DNA of 64,000 bases from Acetobacteraceae bacterium (GTDB lineage: Bacteria; Pseudomonadota; Alphaproteobacteria; Acetobacterales; Acetobacteraceae). A model generated the notes under the pieces. The model did no database searches. It was not told the DNA's origin and worked only from the letters and a program-made list of their open reading frames with translations. Made by a program: the position numbers and the translations under genes. Positions 1-9,069 of the stretch are shown here, in pieces. Positions within the stretch are counted from its first letter, which is position 1, and each line of letters begins with the position of its first letter. Location of the stretch: NCBI GenBank assembly GCA_003151425.1, contig PLXO01000251.1, positions 2,243-66,242 of the forward strand. The letters are read 5' to 3'.

Positions 1-678
<678 letters not shown>

Positions 679-692
679 CTCTATAACTCTAA

Positions 693-731
693 CTCTCCCC
701 CTCCCCTTGAGGGAGGGGGCAGGGGGAGGGG
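693..731. repeat. CTCTCCCCCTCCCC palindromic element, short form, copy R1
   Basis: ctctccccctccccttgagggagggggcagggggagggg between atpD and atpC; recurs at eight other places in the window. Confidence 0.8.
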
Positions 732-797
732 TTGCCGCCAGGACCGCACAGCCAGACCCCGCAACCTCACGCCGACCGACACCTGAAGGACGCCCCC

Positions 798-1220
798 ATG
801 CCAGTCGCGTTGGAGATCGTCAGCCCGGAGAAGCTTCTCCTGTCCCGGCCGGTGGACATGGTCGTGATCCCGGCCAGTGAAGGCGACATCGGCGTGCTGC
901 CCGGCCACGCGCCGATGATCGTCATGCTGCGCGGCGGCACCATCGCGCTGTATGAGGGCGACACCGTCACCGACCAGCTGTTCGTCGGCGGCGGCTTCGC
1001 TGAAATCACGCCGGAGCGCTGCACTGTGCTGGCGAGCGAGGTGGCCCCGGTCGCCGAACTGAACCGCACCGACGCCGACCAGCGCCTGGCCGAGGCCGAC
1101 GCAGCGCTGGCGTCGCTGGACCCCGACGACTTCGTGGGCGAGGAGATGGCCCTGGAGCGCGCCCAGACCGCGCGGGCACTGATCGAGGCGATCGAAGACG
1201 TGATCGCCGGCGGGCACTGA
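798..1220 (+). CDS. atpC: F0F1 ATP synthase subunit epsilon
   Basis: MPVALEIVSPEKLLLSRPVDMVVIPASEGDIGVLPGHAPMIVMLRGG; directly after atpD. Confidence 0.95.
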   Translation: MPVALEIVSPEKLLLSRPVDMVVIPASEGDIGVLPGHAPMIVMLRGGTIALYEGDTVTDQLFVGGGFAEITPERCTVLASEVAPVAELNRTDADQRLAEADAALASLDPDDFVGEEMALERAQTARALIEAIEDVIAGGH

Positions 1221-1306
1221 AAGCCCCCCATTCGTCAGGGATGGCCAAGCGCCCGGCTATCCGACCCAAGGCGCGGCAACAATGCCGACCCGGCTCGAAT
1301 CGGCGA

Positions 1307-1756
1307 CTACGGCGCAGGGCCTGATTCGATCGTTATGATATCCCCGAACCGGGTGAAATTAGCGACGTTGAAGGTCAGCAGGCGCGTGATTGCGTTGGCC
1401 AGCATGGTCGCCACCAGGTTCGCGTCATGCACTTGCTTGCCGGCGATCGCGTAGTTCGCCAAGAGGTTCAGGCGCTGCGCGCGGACTTGCGGTCCGTCCT
1501 CGGCCAGCCAGAACCGTCGGGCGAAATACCACACCCGCTCAATCGCGACGGACATCGGCAGAGCGCTAAGCTGGCCCTGCGCCCTGGTTACGACCGCCAG
1601 ATACTCGCGCAGCACCTGACCGCTGATCCACAAGGGCGCCCCCACCGCCTCAACCTGGCGCAGCAAGGCCACCGCCCGGGCATGGTGCGTGGAACCCGGC
1701 CAGTTCGCATACACGAGAACATTCGTGTCGATGAAACGCGGATCAGCGTCCGTCAT
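1307..1756 (-). CDS. PIN-domain (VapC-like) toxin
   Basis: RFIDTNVLVYANWPGSTHHARAV...VHDANLVATMLANAITRLLTFNVANFTRF; N-terminal DTNVLVY and C-terminal NVANF PIN hallmarks. Confidence 0.85.
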   Translation of the reverse strand: MTDADPRFIDTNVLVYANWPGSTHHARAVALLRQVEAVGAPLWISGQVLREYLAVVTRAQGQLSALPMSVAIERVWYFARRFWLAEDGPQVRAQRLNLLANYAIAGKQVHDANLVATMLANAITRLLTFNVANFTRFGDIITIESGPAP

Positions 1757-1970
1757 CGCCGTAGAGGTCTTCCCGGCGCAGCGAAATCCGGTCATCCCAC
1801 GGTCTGTCGTCGATTGGGAAATCGGTCATTCTGAAGGGCTCGACCGGTGGTGTGGCGATGGGCCCGGTGGCGACGACAACCTCATGCTCCCCGGCGGGCA
1901 GTTCGGCAGGCGCAATTCCGCTGATCGTGTGGTCGGGTGCGACGTGAATGTGCAGCCTGATCGTGCTCAT
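1743..1970 (-). CDS. Putative antitoxin partner of the PIN toxin
   Basis: 75-aa ORF immediately upstream and overlapping the PIN ORF by 14 nt; typical TA organisation. Confidence 0.65.
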   Translation of the reverse strand: MSTIRLHIHVAPDHTISGIAPAELPAGEHEVVVATGPIATPPVEPFRMTDFPIDDRPWDDRISLRREDLYGDDGR

Positions 1971-2037
1971 GACTACTCCTGAGATGGCATCGGCTTGTCA
2001 CACTATAGCCTGAATCTGGCGTCGGGTCTGTCCGCGA

Positions 2038-2286
2038 TCATGCTTTGGAGGAAGCCGCGCAGTCCACCAGTGCGAGAAGGCCCTCACGCACATCGCCAGG
2101 GATGGTCCCGACCGTGGAGCGCTGCCGGCGATCCGGCGACTGCTGGGCCAACTGCTCGTAGCTTTCGACCGACATCAGGATGAACCGTGGCTTGCGATGG
2201 TGGGTGATGACGACCGGCGCGCGCATGGCGGCGTCAGTCACCGATCCGACGTGCTTGTTAAGGTCGGCGGTGGTGAAACTTCGCAT
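2038..2286 (-). CDS. Phd/YefM-family antitoxin
   Basis: MRSFTTADLNKHVGSVTDAAMRAPVVITHHRKPRFILMSVESYEQL; no adjacent toxin ORF seen. Confidence 0.75.
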   Translation of the reverse strand: MRSFTTADLNKHVGSVTDAAMRAPVVITHHRKPRFILMSVESYEQLAQQSPDRRQRSTVGTIPGDVREGLLALVDCAASSKA

Positions 2287-2453
2287 GCATCGTCCCTCAG
2301 GGATCGATCCAGAATATCCATATTTTCCATAGATCGATCGCCGGGCCATGGCCGTCCCGCGGCCAAACCTGGCGCACCCACACCCGGCCCCGGGTTGCTG
2401 ACCCACCCCGCCAAGGCTAGCGTCCCACCCAAACACACGCGGGAGCAACCATC

Positions 2454-3458
2454 GTGCTCAAACTCGGCTACAAGGCCTCCGCCGAACAGTTCGGCCCCCG
2501 GCAATTGCTCGACTTCTCCGTCCTCGCGGAAAACGTCGGCTTCGACTCCGTCTTCATCAGCGACCACTTCCAGCCGTGGAAGCACACCGACGGCCACGCC
2601 CCCTCCGCGCTGGCCTGGCTCGGCGCCCTCGGCGCGTCGACCAGCCGCATCGTCATGGGCACCTCCGTCCTGACGCCCACTTTCCGCTACCACCCCTCGG
2701 TCGTCGCCCAGGTCTTCGGCACGCTCGGCGTCATGTTCCCCGGCCGCGTCATTCTCGGCGTCGGCACCGGTGAATCGCTGAACGAGGTCCCCGCCACCGG
2801 CATGGCCTGGCCCGAGATGAAGGAGCGCTTCGCCCGCATGCGCGAGGCCATCAGCCTGATCCGCAAGCTGTGGACCGAGGACCGCGTCAGCTTCGAAGGC
2901 CAATACTATAAAACCGACAAGGCAACGATCTACGACAAGCCCGCCACGCCGGTGCCGATCTACGTCGCCGCCGCCGGGCCCCAGGTGGCGAAATACGCCG
3001 GCCGTTCCGCCGACGGCTTCATCTGCACGTCAGGCAAAGGCTGGAAGCTCTACACCGAGACGCTGCTGCCCAACGTCGTCGAGGGCATCGCCGTCGCCGG
3101 CAAGCAGGACGCCGGCTACGACCGCATGATCGAAATGAAAGTCTCCTTCGACACCGACCGCCAGCGCGCGCTGCAAGACACCCACCACTGGGCCGCCCTG
3201 GCGCTGACGCCGGACGAGAAGGTGACGGTCGAAGACCCGATCGAAATGGAACGCCTCGCCGACGCGCTGCCGGTCGAACGCACGGCAAGCCGCTGGATCG
3301 TCTCCACCGACCCCGACGAGCACATCGAAAAGATCCGCCCCTATGTGGAGCTTGGCTTTCGTCATCTGGTGTTCCACGCTCCCGGTCCGGATCAGGAACG
3401 ATTCCTCAAACTCTACGGCGAGACCGTCCTGCCCAAACTTCGCCGCGCCTTCGCGTAA
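2454..3458 (+). CDS. fgd: LLM-class F420-dependent glucose-6-phosphate dehydrogenase-like protein
   Basis: LKLGYKASAEQFGPRQLLDFSVLAENVGFDSVFISDHFQPWKHTDGHAP...GTSVLTPTFRYHPSVVAQ...GVGTGESLNE...DGFICTSGKG...DPIEMERLADALPVERTASRWIVSTDPDE closely matches mycobacterial FGD throughout; GTG start. Confidence 0.88.
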   Translation: MLKLGYKASAEQFGPRQLLDFSVLAENVGFDSVFISDHFQPWKHTDGHAPSALAWLGALGASTSRIVMGTSVLTPTFRYHPSVVAQVFGTLGVMFPGRVILGVGTGESLNEVPATGMAWPEMKERFARMREAISLIRKLWTEDRVSFEGQYYKTDKATIYDKPATPVPIYVAAAGPQVAKYAGRSADGFICTSGKGWKLYTETLLPNVVEGIAVAGKQDAGYDRMIEMKVSFDTDRQRALQDTHHWAALALTPDEKVTVEDPIEMERLADALPVERTASRWIVSTDPDEHIEKIRPYVELGFRHLVFHAPGPDQERFLKLYGETVLPKLRRAFA

Positions 3459-3468
3459 CCGCGTCACC

Positions 3469-3580
3469 GCGTAGGGCGGAAAAGCCTTGCCCCCGGACTC
3501 CGGGGGCATGCGCATGCCGCCACCACACCCGCCGCACCGAACCCGCTGGCGGATTACGCACCGCTTATCCGCCCTACGCG
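3469..3580. repeat. GTAGGGCGGAAAAGCC-type intergenic palindromic element, copy P1
   Basis: gcgtagggcggaaaagcc ... cttatccgccctacgcg; related copies at 27968 and 37235. Confidence 0.7.
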
Positions 3581-3673
3581 GCCCTACGCCCACACCCGCC
3601 ACCCTTGACCGCGGCGCACGTCCGGGATTTGTCCCGCACCAGTCGTGACCGCGCAGGATCGAGGCCGCCTTCG

Positions 3674-4447
3674 ATGTCTACCCCGGACCAACTGCAGCTC
3701 TTCGCCCTGCCCGGCCTGCCCATGGTCCAGCCCGGCGATGACCTGGCCGAGCTGATCATCGCCGCGCTCGGTCGCGCCGGCCGCACGCTGATCGACCGCG
3801 ACGTGCTGGTCGTTGCACAAAAGATCGTCTCCAAGGCCGAGCATCGCGTGGTCGATCTCGCCACCGTCACGCCCAGCCCGCGCGCTGAAGCCCTCGGCGC
3901 CGAGGTCGGCAAGGACCCCCGCCTGGTGGAAGTCATCCTGTCCGAATCCACCCGCGTCGTGCGCAGCCGGCCGAATCTGATTATCGTGCAGCACCGTCTC
4001 GGCTTCGTCATGGCCAACGCCGGCGTCGACCAGTCCAACGTCGCCCCCGCCGACGGCGTCCACCGCGTGCTGCTGCTGCCGGAGAACCCCGACGCCAGCG
4101 CCGAGCGCCTGCACGCGCGCCTCGCCACCCACTACGGCGCGCGCATCGGCGTCATCATCAGCGACAGTTTTGGGCGCGCCTGGCGCCGCGGCACCTGTGG
4201 CATCGCCATCGGTGCCGCCGGCCTGCCCGGCCTGATCGACCTGCGCGGCTCGCCCGACCTGTTCGGCCGCACGCTCGAGGTCAGTATCATCGGTTTCGCC
4301 GACGAGATCGCCGCCGCCGCCTCCCTATTGCAGGGTCAGGCCGCCGAGGCCCGCCCCGTCATCCTGGTCCGCGGCCTGGTCTGGACCGCTCCCGACACCC
4401 CGGCCGCCGAACTGCTGCGCCCCGCAGCGGAGGACTTGTTCCGGTGA
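3674..4447 (+). CDS. cofE: Coenzyme F420-0:L-glutamate ligase (CofE family)
   Basis: MSTPDQLQLFALPGLPMVQPGDDLAELIIAAL...VLVVAQKIVSKAEHRVVDL...MANAGVDQSNV...VIISDSFGRAWRRGTCGIAIGAAGLPGLIDLRGSPDLFGRTLEVS. Confidence 0.93.
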   Translation: MSTPDQLQLFALPGLPMVQPGDDLAELIIAALGRAGRTLIDRDVLVVAQKIVSKAEHRVVDLATVTPSPRAEALGAEVGKDPRLVEVILSESTRVVRSRPNLIIVQHRLGFVMANAGVDQSNVAPADGVHRVLLLPENPDASAERLHARLATHYGARIGVIISDSFGRAWRRGTCGIAIGAAGLPGLIDLRGSPDLFGRTLEVSIIGFADEIAAAASLLQGQAAEARPVILVRGLVWTAPDTPAAELLRPAAEDLFR

Positions 4448-5370
4448 GCATCCTTGCCCTGTCGGGGGGCGTCGGCGGCGCCAAGCTCGCGCTCGGCCTC
4501 AGCCGCGTGCTGCCGCAAGCGGACCTGACCATCGTCGCCAACACCGGCGACGACTTCGAGCATCTCGGCCTGTCGATCTCCCCCGACATCGATACGCTGG
4601 TCTATACGCTTTCCGGCCTGGCCAACCCCGAGCTCGGCTGGGGCCGACGCGACGAGACCTGGAACTTCATGGAGACTCTCACCACCCTTGGCGGCGCGAC
4701 CTGGTTCCGCCTCGGCGATCGCGACCTGGCGATGCATGTGGAACGAACCCACCGCCTGCGCGCCGGCGAGACGCTCACCGAGATCACCGACGACGTGCGC
4801 CGCCGCCTCGGCATCGGCCCGCGCATCCTGCCGATGACCGACGGGCGCATGCGCACCCGCGTGCACGCCAGCACCGGCTGGCTCGACTTCCAGGACTACT
4901 TCGTCCGCCGCCGCTGCGAGCCGGTGGTGCACGAGCTGATGTTCGAGGGCGACGCCCAACCGCAGCCCGAATTCCTGGCGCTGCTCGCCGACCCGGCGCT
5001 GACCGCGGTGGTGATCTGCCCGTCGAACCCGTTCATCAGCGTCGAGCCGATCCTGTCCCTGCCCGGTGTGCGCGACGCGCTGCATGCCTGCCGCGCGCCG
5101 ATCGTTGCGGTGTCCCCCATCATCGCCGGCCGCGCCGTCAAGGGTCCCACCGCCAAGATGATGACCGAGCTCGGCCTGGACCCCTCCGCCCGCGCGGTCG
5201 CCGAGTGGTACGGCGAGCTGCTCGACGCCTACATCGTCGACCACGCCGATGCCGCCGACATGGATGGCCTGCACCCGCGCATCACCGTGACAAAGACGCT
5301 GATGCTGACACTGGAAGACCGCGAGGCCCTGGCACGTGTGGTGCTGGACGCAGCGGCATCCGTGCGTTGA
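4444..5370 (+). CDS. cofD: 2-phospho-L-lactate transferase (CofD family)
   Basis: MSILALSGGVGGAKLALGLSRVLPQADLTIVANTGDDFEHLGLSISPDIDTLVYTLSGLANPELGWGR; GTG start overlaps cofE stop. Confidence 0.95.
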   Translation: MSILALSGGVGGAKLALGLSRVLPQADLTIVANTGDDFEHLGLSISPDIDTLVYTLSGLANPELGWGRRDETWNFMETLTTLGGATWFRLGDRDLAMHVERTHRLRAGETLTEITDDVRRRLGIGPRILPMTDGRMRTRVHASTGWLDFQDYFVRRRCEPVVHELMFEGDAQPQPEFLALLADPALTAVVICPSNPFISVEPILSLPGVRDALHACRAPIVAVSPIIAGRAVKGPTAKMMTELGLDPSARAVAEWYGELLDAYIVDHADAADMDGLHPRITVTKTLMLTLEDREALARVVLDAAASVR

Positions 5371-5388
5371 TAGGAATGATCATCGAAA

Positions 5389-5446
5389 CTCTCCCCCTCC
5401 CTTTGAGGGCTTGGACCGCGAAGCGGATCAAGGTTGGGGGGAGGGG
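5389..5446. repeat. CTCTCCCCCTCCCC element, long form, copy R2
   Basis: ctctccccctccctttgagggcttggaccgcgaagcggatcaaggttggggggagggg in the cofD-cofC gap. Confidence 0.8.
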
Positions 5447-5512
5447 TCGAGGGGTACACCGCTTCGGTGCGGTCCCGGCACAGACCCAACACCCACACGT
5501 TCCACGCGCCGC

Positions 5513-6166
5513 ATGACCCCAACTCCCGACATCTGGGCCGCGCTCCCGGTCAAGGAGTTCGCCGACGCCAAGCAGCGCCTCTCCCCACTGCTGACCCAAG
5601 CCCAGCGCGAATCCCTCGCGGCCATAATGCTGGAGGACGTTCTCACCGCCCTCGCCGGCGCCAACCTCGCCGGCATCCTGGTCAACACGCTCGACCCGCT
5701 GGCCACCGCGCTCGCCCACCGCTACGGCGCTCGCGTCATCACGGACGACGCCCGCTCCGGCCACACCGGCGCCGTCGCCGCCATGGCCCGCGCCCTCACC
5801 CGCGAGGCCCGCGCCGGCATGCTCGTCCTGCCCGGCGACATCCCCCGCGTCACCGCCGCCGAGATCGATGCGCTGATAGCCGCCCACCGCAAGACGCCGT
5901 CCTTCACCATCGCCCCGGCGCACGACCAGCTCGGCTCCAACGGCGTGCTCTGCCTGCCGCCGGAGGCGATGCCGCTTCGTTTCGGCGACAACAGCTATTT
6001 TCCGCACCTCGACACCGCACGCCATAACGGTATCGAACCGACCATCGTCCCGCTATCCGGCTTCGCCCTCGACATCGACCATCCCGACGACCTGCACGCC
6101 TTCCTGCGCGCCACCCCGCCGATGCCAATTCGAACCCTGACGCTGCTGCGCGGCTTCGGCCTGTGA
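5513..6166 (+). CDS. cofC: 2-phospho-L-lactate (or related 3-carbon acid) guanylyltransferase, CofC family
   Basis: MTPTPDIWAALPVKEFADAKQRLSPLLTQAQRESLAAIMLEDVLTAL...VLPGDIPRVTAAEIDAL...DNSYFPHLDTAR...LDIDHPDDL; located after cofE-cofD. Confidence 0.9.
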   Translation: MTPTPDIWAALPVKEFADAKQRLSPLLTQAQRESLAAIMLEDVLTALAGANLAGILVNTLDPLATALAHRYGARVITDDARSGHTGAVAAMARALTREARAGMLVLPGDIPRVTAAEIDALIAAHRKTPSFTIAPAHDQLGSNGVLCLPPEAMPLRFGDNSYFPHLDTARHNGIEPTIVPLSGFALDIDHPDDLHAFLRATPPMPIRTLTLLRGFGL

Positions 6167-6366
6167 TACGAGGCGCCGAAAGCATTGACTCTTGCTTGGT
6201 TCGCACTGGCGCCGTGTTCCGGCCATTCCGACCCTGCCAGGCCTCGTCCGGTGTCGCGGTCAGGCCGCCTGAACCTCGCGTCTGCCCGAGGTGTTGCCCG
6301 TCTTACTGAACAACCTCATTCGCCGATACAAAAGAGCGGAAGTCGGGCCAACACACCACCCATGGG

Positions 6367-7281
6367 TTACGCCGCCCCGGCCCGGCTCAACCCGACGAGA
6401 TGGAATCCCGCCTCGATCTGGGCCACCAACGCATCGGTCATCGGTTGGCGGGGACGTTGACCCTTCAGCATCACGATCCCAAACTCCGGCAACGGCGGCA
6501 GCCCCTCGTCATCGCGCACCGGCCGCAGCCCGTCGGGCAGCCAGCACAGCGTCGATACGGTGACCGCCAGCCCCGCCAGGACCGGCGCATGCGCGCCCGC
6601 CTGGGAGCCCGACGAATAGGCCAGACGATAGCGCCGTCCGGCGCGGTCCAGAGCGGTCGTCGCCGCGCGCGCCCAGTCGCAGTCGCGTGATGCACTGGTG
6701 TCGATCTGAGCCAACGCCAGCGGCAGCGGGTCCAGCCGGTGTGGCGCGTGGCGTGACGACGTCACCCAGACCAGCGGCCCGCGCCACAACTCTATCGCTG
6801 CCCCGTCCCGCGGCTGATGCCTTTCCGAGATCAGCGTCAGGTCGAGCTCGCCCTCCTTCAGCCGTTCGATCAACTCGTTCGACGGTGCGGAGAGTACATC
6901 GACCTGGACCGCCGGATGAATGTCGGCGAAGCGCTTCAGAATCGGCGGCAGATAGCCGAACGTGTAGTCGTCCGGCGTGCCAAGCCGTACTGTGCCGGCC
7001 AGCGCCGGGGCGTGGAACATCGCCACCACCTCGTCGTTCAGCGACAGGATTTGGCGGGCGCGGGCGAGCAGGAACTCTCCCTGCGGCAACAGTTCCACAT
7101 CGCTGCCCTTGCTGCGGTTCAGCACCTTCTGACCCAGCGCCTCCTCGAGCCGCTTGATCTGCGTCGACACGGCCGATTGGGAGCGGCCAACCATCTCGGC
7201 GGCCTCGGTGAAGCTGTGGCCCTCGGCGATCAACACGAAGGCCCGCAGCAGGTTGGCATCGAGCGCATGCGGCATGCTCAT
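6367..7281 (-). CDS. LysR-family transcriptional regulator
   Basis: LDANLLRAFVLIAEGHSFTEAAEMVGRSQSAVSTQIKRLEEALGQKVLNRS N-terminal wHTH. Confidence 0.93.
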   Translation of the reverse strand: MSMPHALDANLLRAFVLIAEGHSFTEAAEMVGRSQSAVSTQIKRLEEALGQKVLNRSKGSDVELLPQGEFLLARARQILSLNDEVVAMFHAPALAGTVRLGTPDDYTFGYLPPILKRFADIHPAVQVDVLSAPSNELIERLKEGELDLTLISERHQPRDGAAIELWRGPLVWVTSSRHAPHRLDPLPLALAQIDTSASRDCDWARAATTALDRAGRRYRLAYSSGSQAGAHAPVLAGLAVTVSTLCWLPDGLRPVRDDEGLPPLPEFGIVMLKGQRPRQPMTDALVAQIEAGFHLVGLSRAGAA

Positions 7282-7417
7282 GGGAATCGATATCCTTGAT
7301 TAAGGCCATCAGACGACAATTCGTTTTACTGATCGCCGATCGAATCGCATTTTAGGGTTCGTCACACAGGCCGATCGGCCGCCAGCCAATAGAAAGAAGG
7401 AGATTCCGATGCTATCA

Positions 7418-7609
7418 TACCAGCGGCCCCAAGTGTTGACCTGTAATACCAGCGGCCGAAAGTCCCGACTCTCTCCACGTCATGGCCGGCGAAGGCCGGC
7501 CTTCGCCGGCCATGACGTGGGGTGGGCAGCGTACGTCAATACTTTCGGCCGCTGTTATAATATCAACGGCCCGAAATGATGACTCTTATCATTCCGGTCC
7601 GTTGGTATC
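7418..7609. repeat. Cluster of five alternating ATACCARCGGCC-type motifs with a nested perfect palindrome
   Basis: Copies at about 7418(+), 7446(+), 7534(-), 7561(+), 7587(-); orientations give nested hairpins. Confidence 0.7.
7475..7520. repeat. 46-bp perfect palindrome
   Basis: ccacgtcatggccggcgaaggccggccttcgccggccatgacgtgg equals its own reverse complement. Confidence 0.95.
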
Positions 7610-7767
7610 ACGCTCGCATGCGGCCCATGCCGCCCGCACAACTGGCGCGATGATGGCTCCCGCCATTCGTTCCGGTATTGATACCGCTACGGATCGGGGG
7701 CAGCCAGTGTGGCATGGAAGCGGCAGCCGTCCGGAAGGTTCAGCGACGGTCTGACAGTAGGCCGACG

Positions 7768-9069
7768 CTATCCCGACGGCGTTCGTGTCGCCTCCGATGC
7801 GGAAATGCCCGCACCCTGCACCGGTCCCGGCGCATCGTGTCGCGGCGCACCTTCCGGCTGGATGCCAAAGCGCACCATGTAATCGCGGAACTTCGCCCGT
7901 TCGGCCGTCGCGTCGAGGCCATGGTCCTCGAAACGATAGGCATGCTCCGAATAGCCGCCATTCGGCTGACGCCCCACCATCCGGCCCATGTTCACGTTCA
8001 CGTCGGGTGACAGTGCCAGTCCAAAGTGGCGGTACACGCTTTCCACGGTCGCCAGCGGATCGGTGATAAGGTCCAGGTGATGCACGTGGCAGATCGGCTC
8101 GACCAGACGCAGCTCCGCCTCGGCGCGCATCATCCGTCGCGTCCCCTCCAGCCAGCGTGTGCTCTCCTGGCGGCCGATCTCGGTCGGGTCGTGACGCTGT
8201 GTGAACGGCGCGCGCACCACCTCGGTGAGCTGCGTGACCGACAGCAGTACATTCACCGGATCGCGGTGCACGAATACCAGCCGAGCGTCAGGGTATACCG
8301 TGCCGATCGCATCGAGCGCGAAGAGGTGGTCCGGGCATTTCAGCACCCAGCGCCCGGACCCCGCACCCGCCGAAATATCCTGAAATTGCAGATGCTGCAG
8401 GAACCGCTGATGAAACTGATAGGCCGGCACATGCCCGGCCGTGTCCAACCACGCCCGGTAGGACGGAATCCGGTAGGTCGTATCGTAGCGCAGGCTACGG
8501 AACACATGCGCGGTGATCTCGCTGCATTCCTGCGGCGAAGTCGCGGCCAGCGGATGCAACCCATGGAACTGCGGGGCCAGCCGCTCGAACGCCCGCAATT
8601 GCCGCGCCACCCGCGCCACGCGCCGGTCGGCGCCGTCGCGCAGGGGATAGGGATAGATCGTCTGCCACACCAGCGGCGCGCGATTTTCCCGATCCGCCAA
8701 CATCAGCCGGTGCAGGAACGTCGTGCCGCTGCGCGGCAGCCCCGTGATGAAGATCGGCCGCTCGATTCGCTGCTGGGTGATCGCCGGCGCACACCGCTCC
8801 GCTTCGCGCATCCGCAGCAGATTGGTCAGGAACCGCGCCATGTCCCAGCGCAGCGCGAAGCGCCCGACAACACTGAGCGACGCCTCCTCGACGCACGCAT
8901 CGAGCAACCGCTGGAGCGGACCCAAGAACGACATGTCGCCGAAATCGTCGAGGCCGGCGCGGCGCGACGCGGCGCGCAACAAGTCCTTCGCGTGCAGTTT
9001 CCGTTGCAACACGCCGAGGCGATTCGCGATCGCGTCGATCAGGGAGAGTGCGGCGGCCTGAATAGTCAA
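7768..9069 (-). CDS. Sulfotransferase family protein
   Basis: RPIFITGLPRSGTTFLHRLMLADRENRAPLVWQ (PAPS 5'-phosphosulfate loop) and DARLVFVHRDPVNVLLSV. Confidence 0.88.
   Translation of the reverse strand: MTIQAAALSLIDAIANRLGVLQRKLHAKDLLRAASRRAGLDDFGDMSFLGPLQRLLDACVEEASLSVVGRFALRWDMARFLTNLLRMREAERCAPAITQQRIERPIFITGLPRSGTTFLHRLMLADRENRAPLVWQTIYPYPLRDGADRRVARVARQLRAFERLAPQFHGLHPLAATSPQECSEITAHVFRSLRYDTTYRIPSYRAWLDTAGHVPAYQFHQRFLQHLQFQDISAGAGSGRWVLKCPDHLFALDAIGTVYPDARLVFVHRDPVNVLLSVTQLTEVVRAPFTQRHDPTEIGRQESTRWLEGTRRMMRAEAELRLVEPICHVHHLDLITDPLATVESVYRHFGLALSPDVNVNMGRMVGRQPNGGYSEHAYRFEDHGLDATAERAKFRDYMVRFGIQPEGAPRHDAPGPVQGAGISASEATRTPSG

Noticed and set aside
1266-1330. tRNA-like look of gacccggctcgaatcggcgac
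   Set aside because: No acceptor/anticodon arm arrangement could be drawn; no tRNA supported anywhere in the window.
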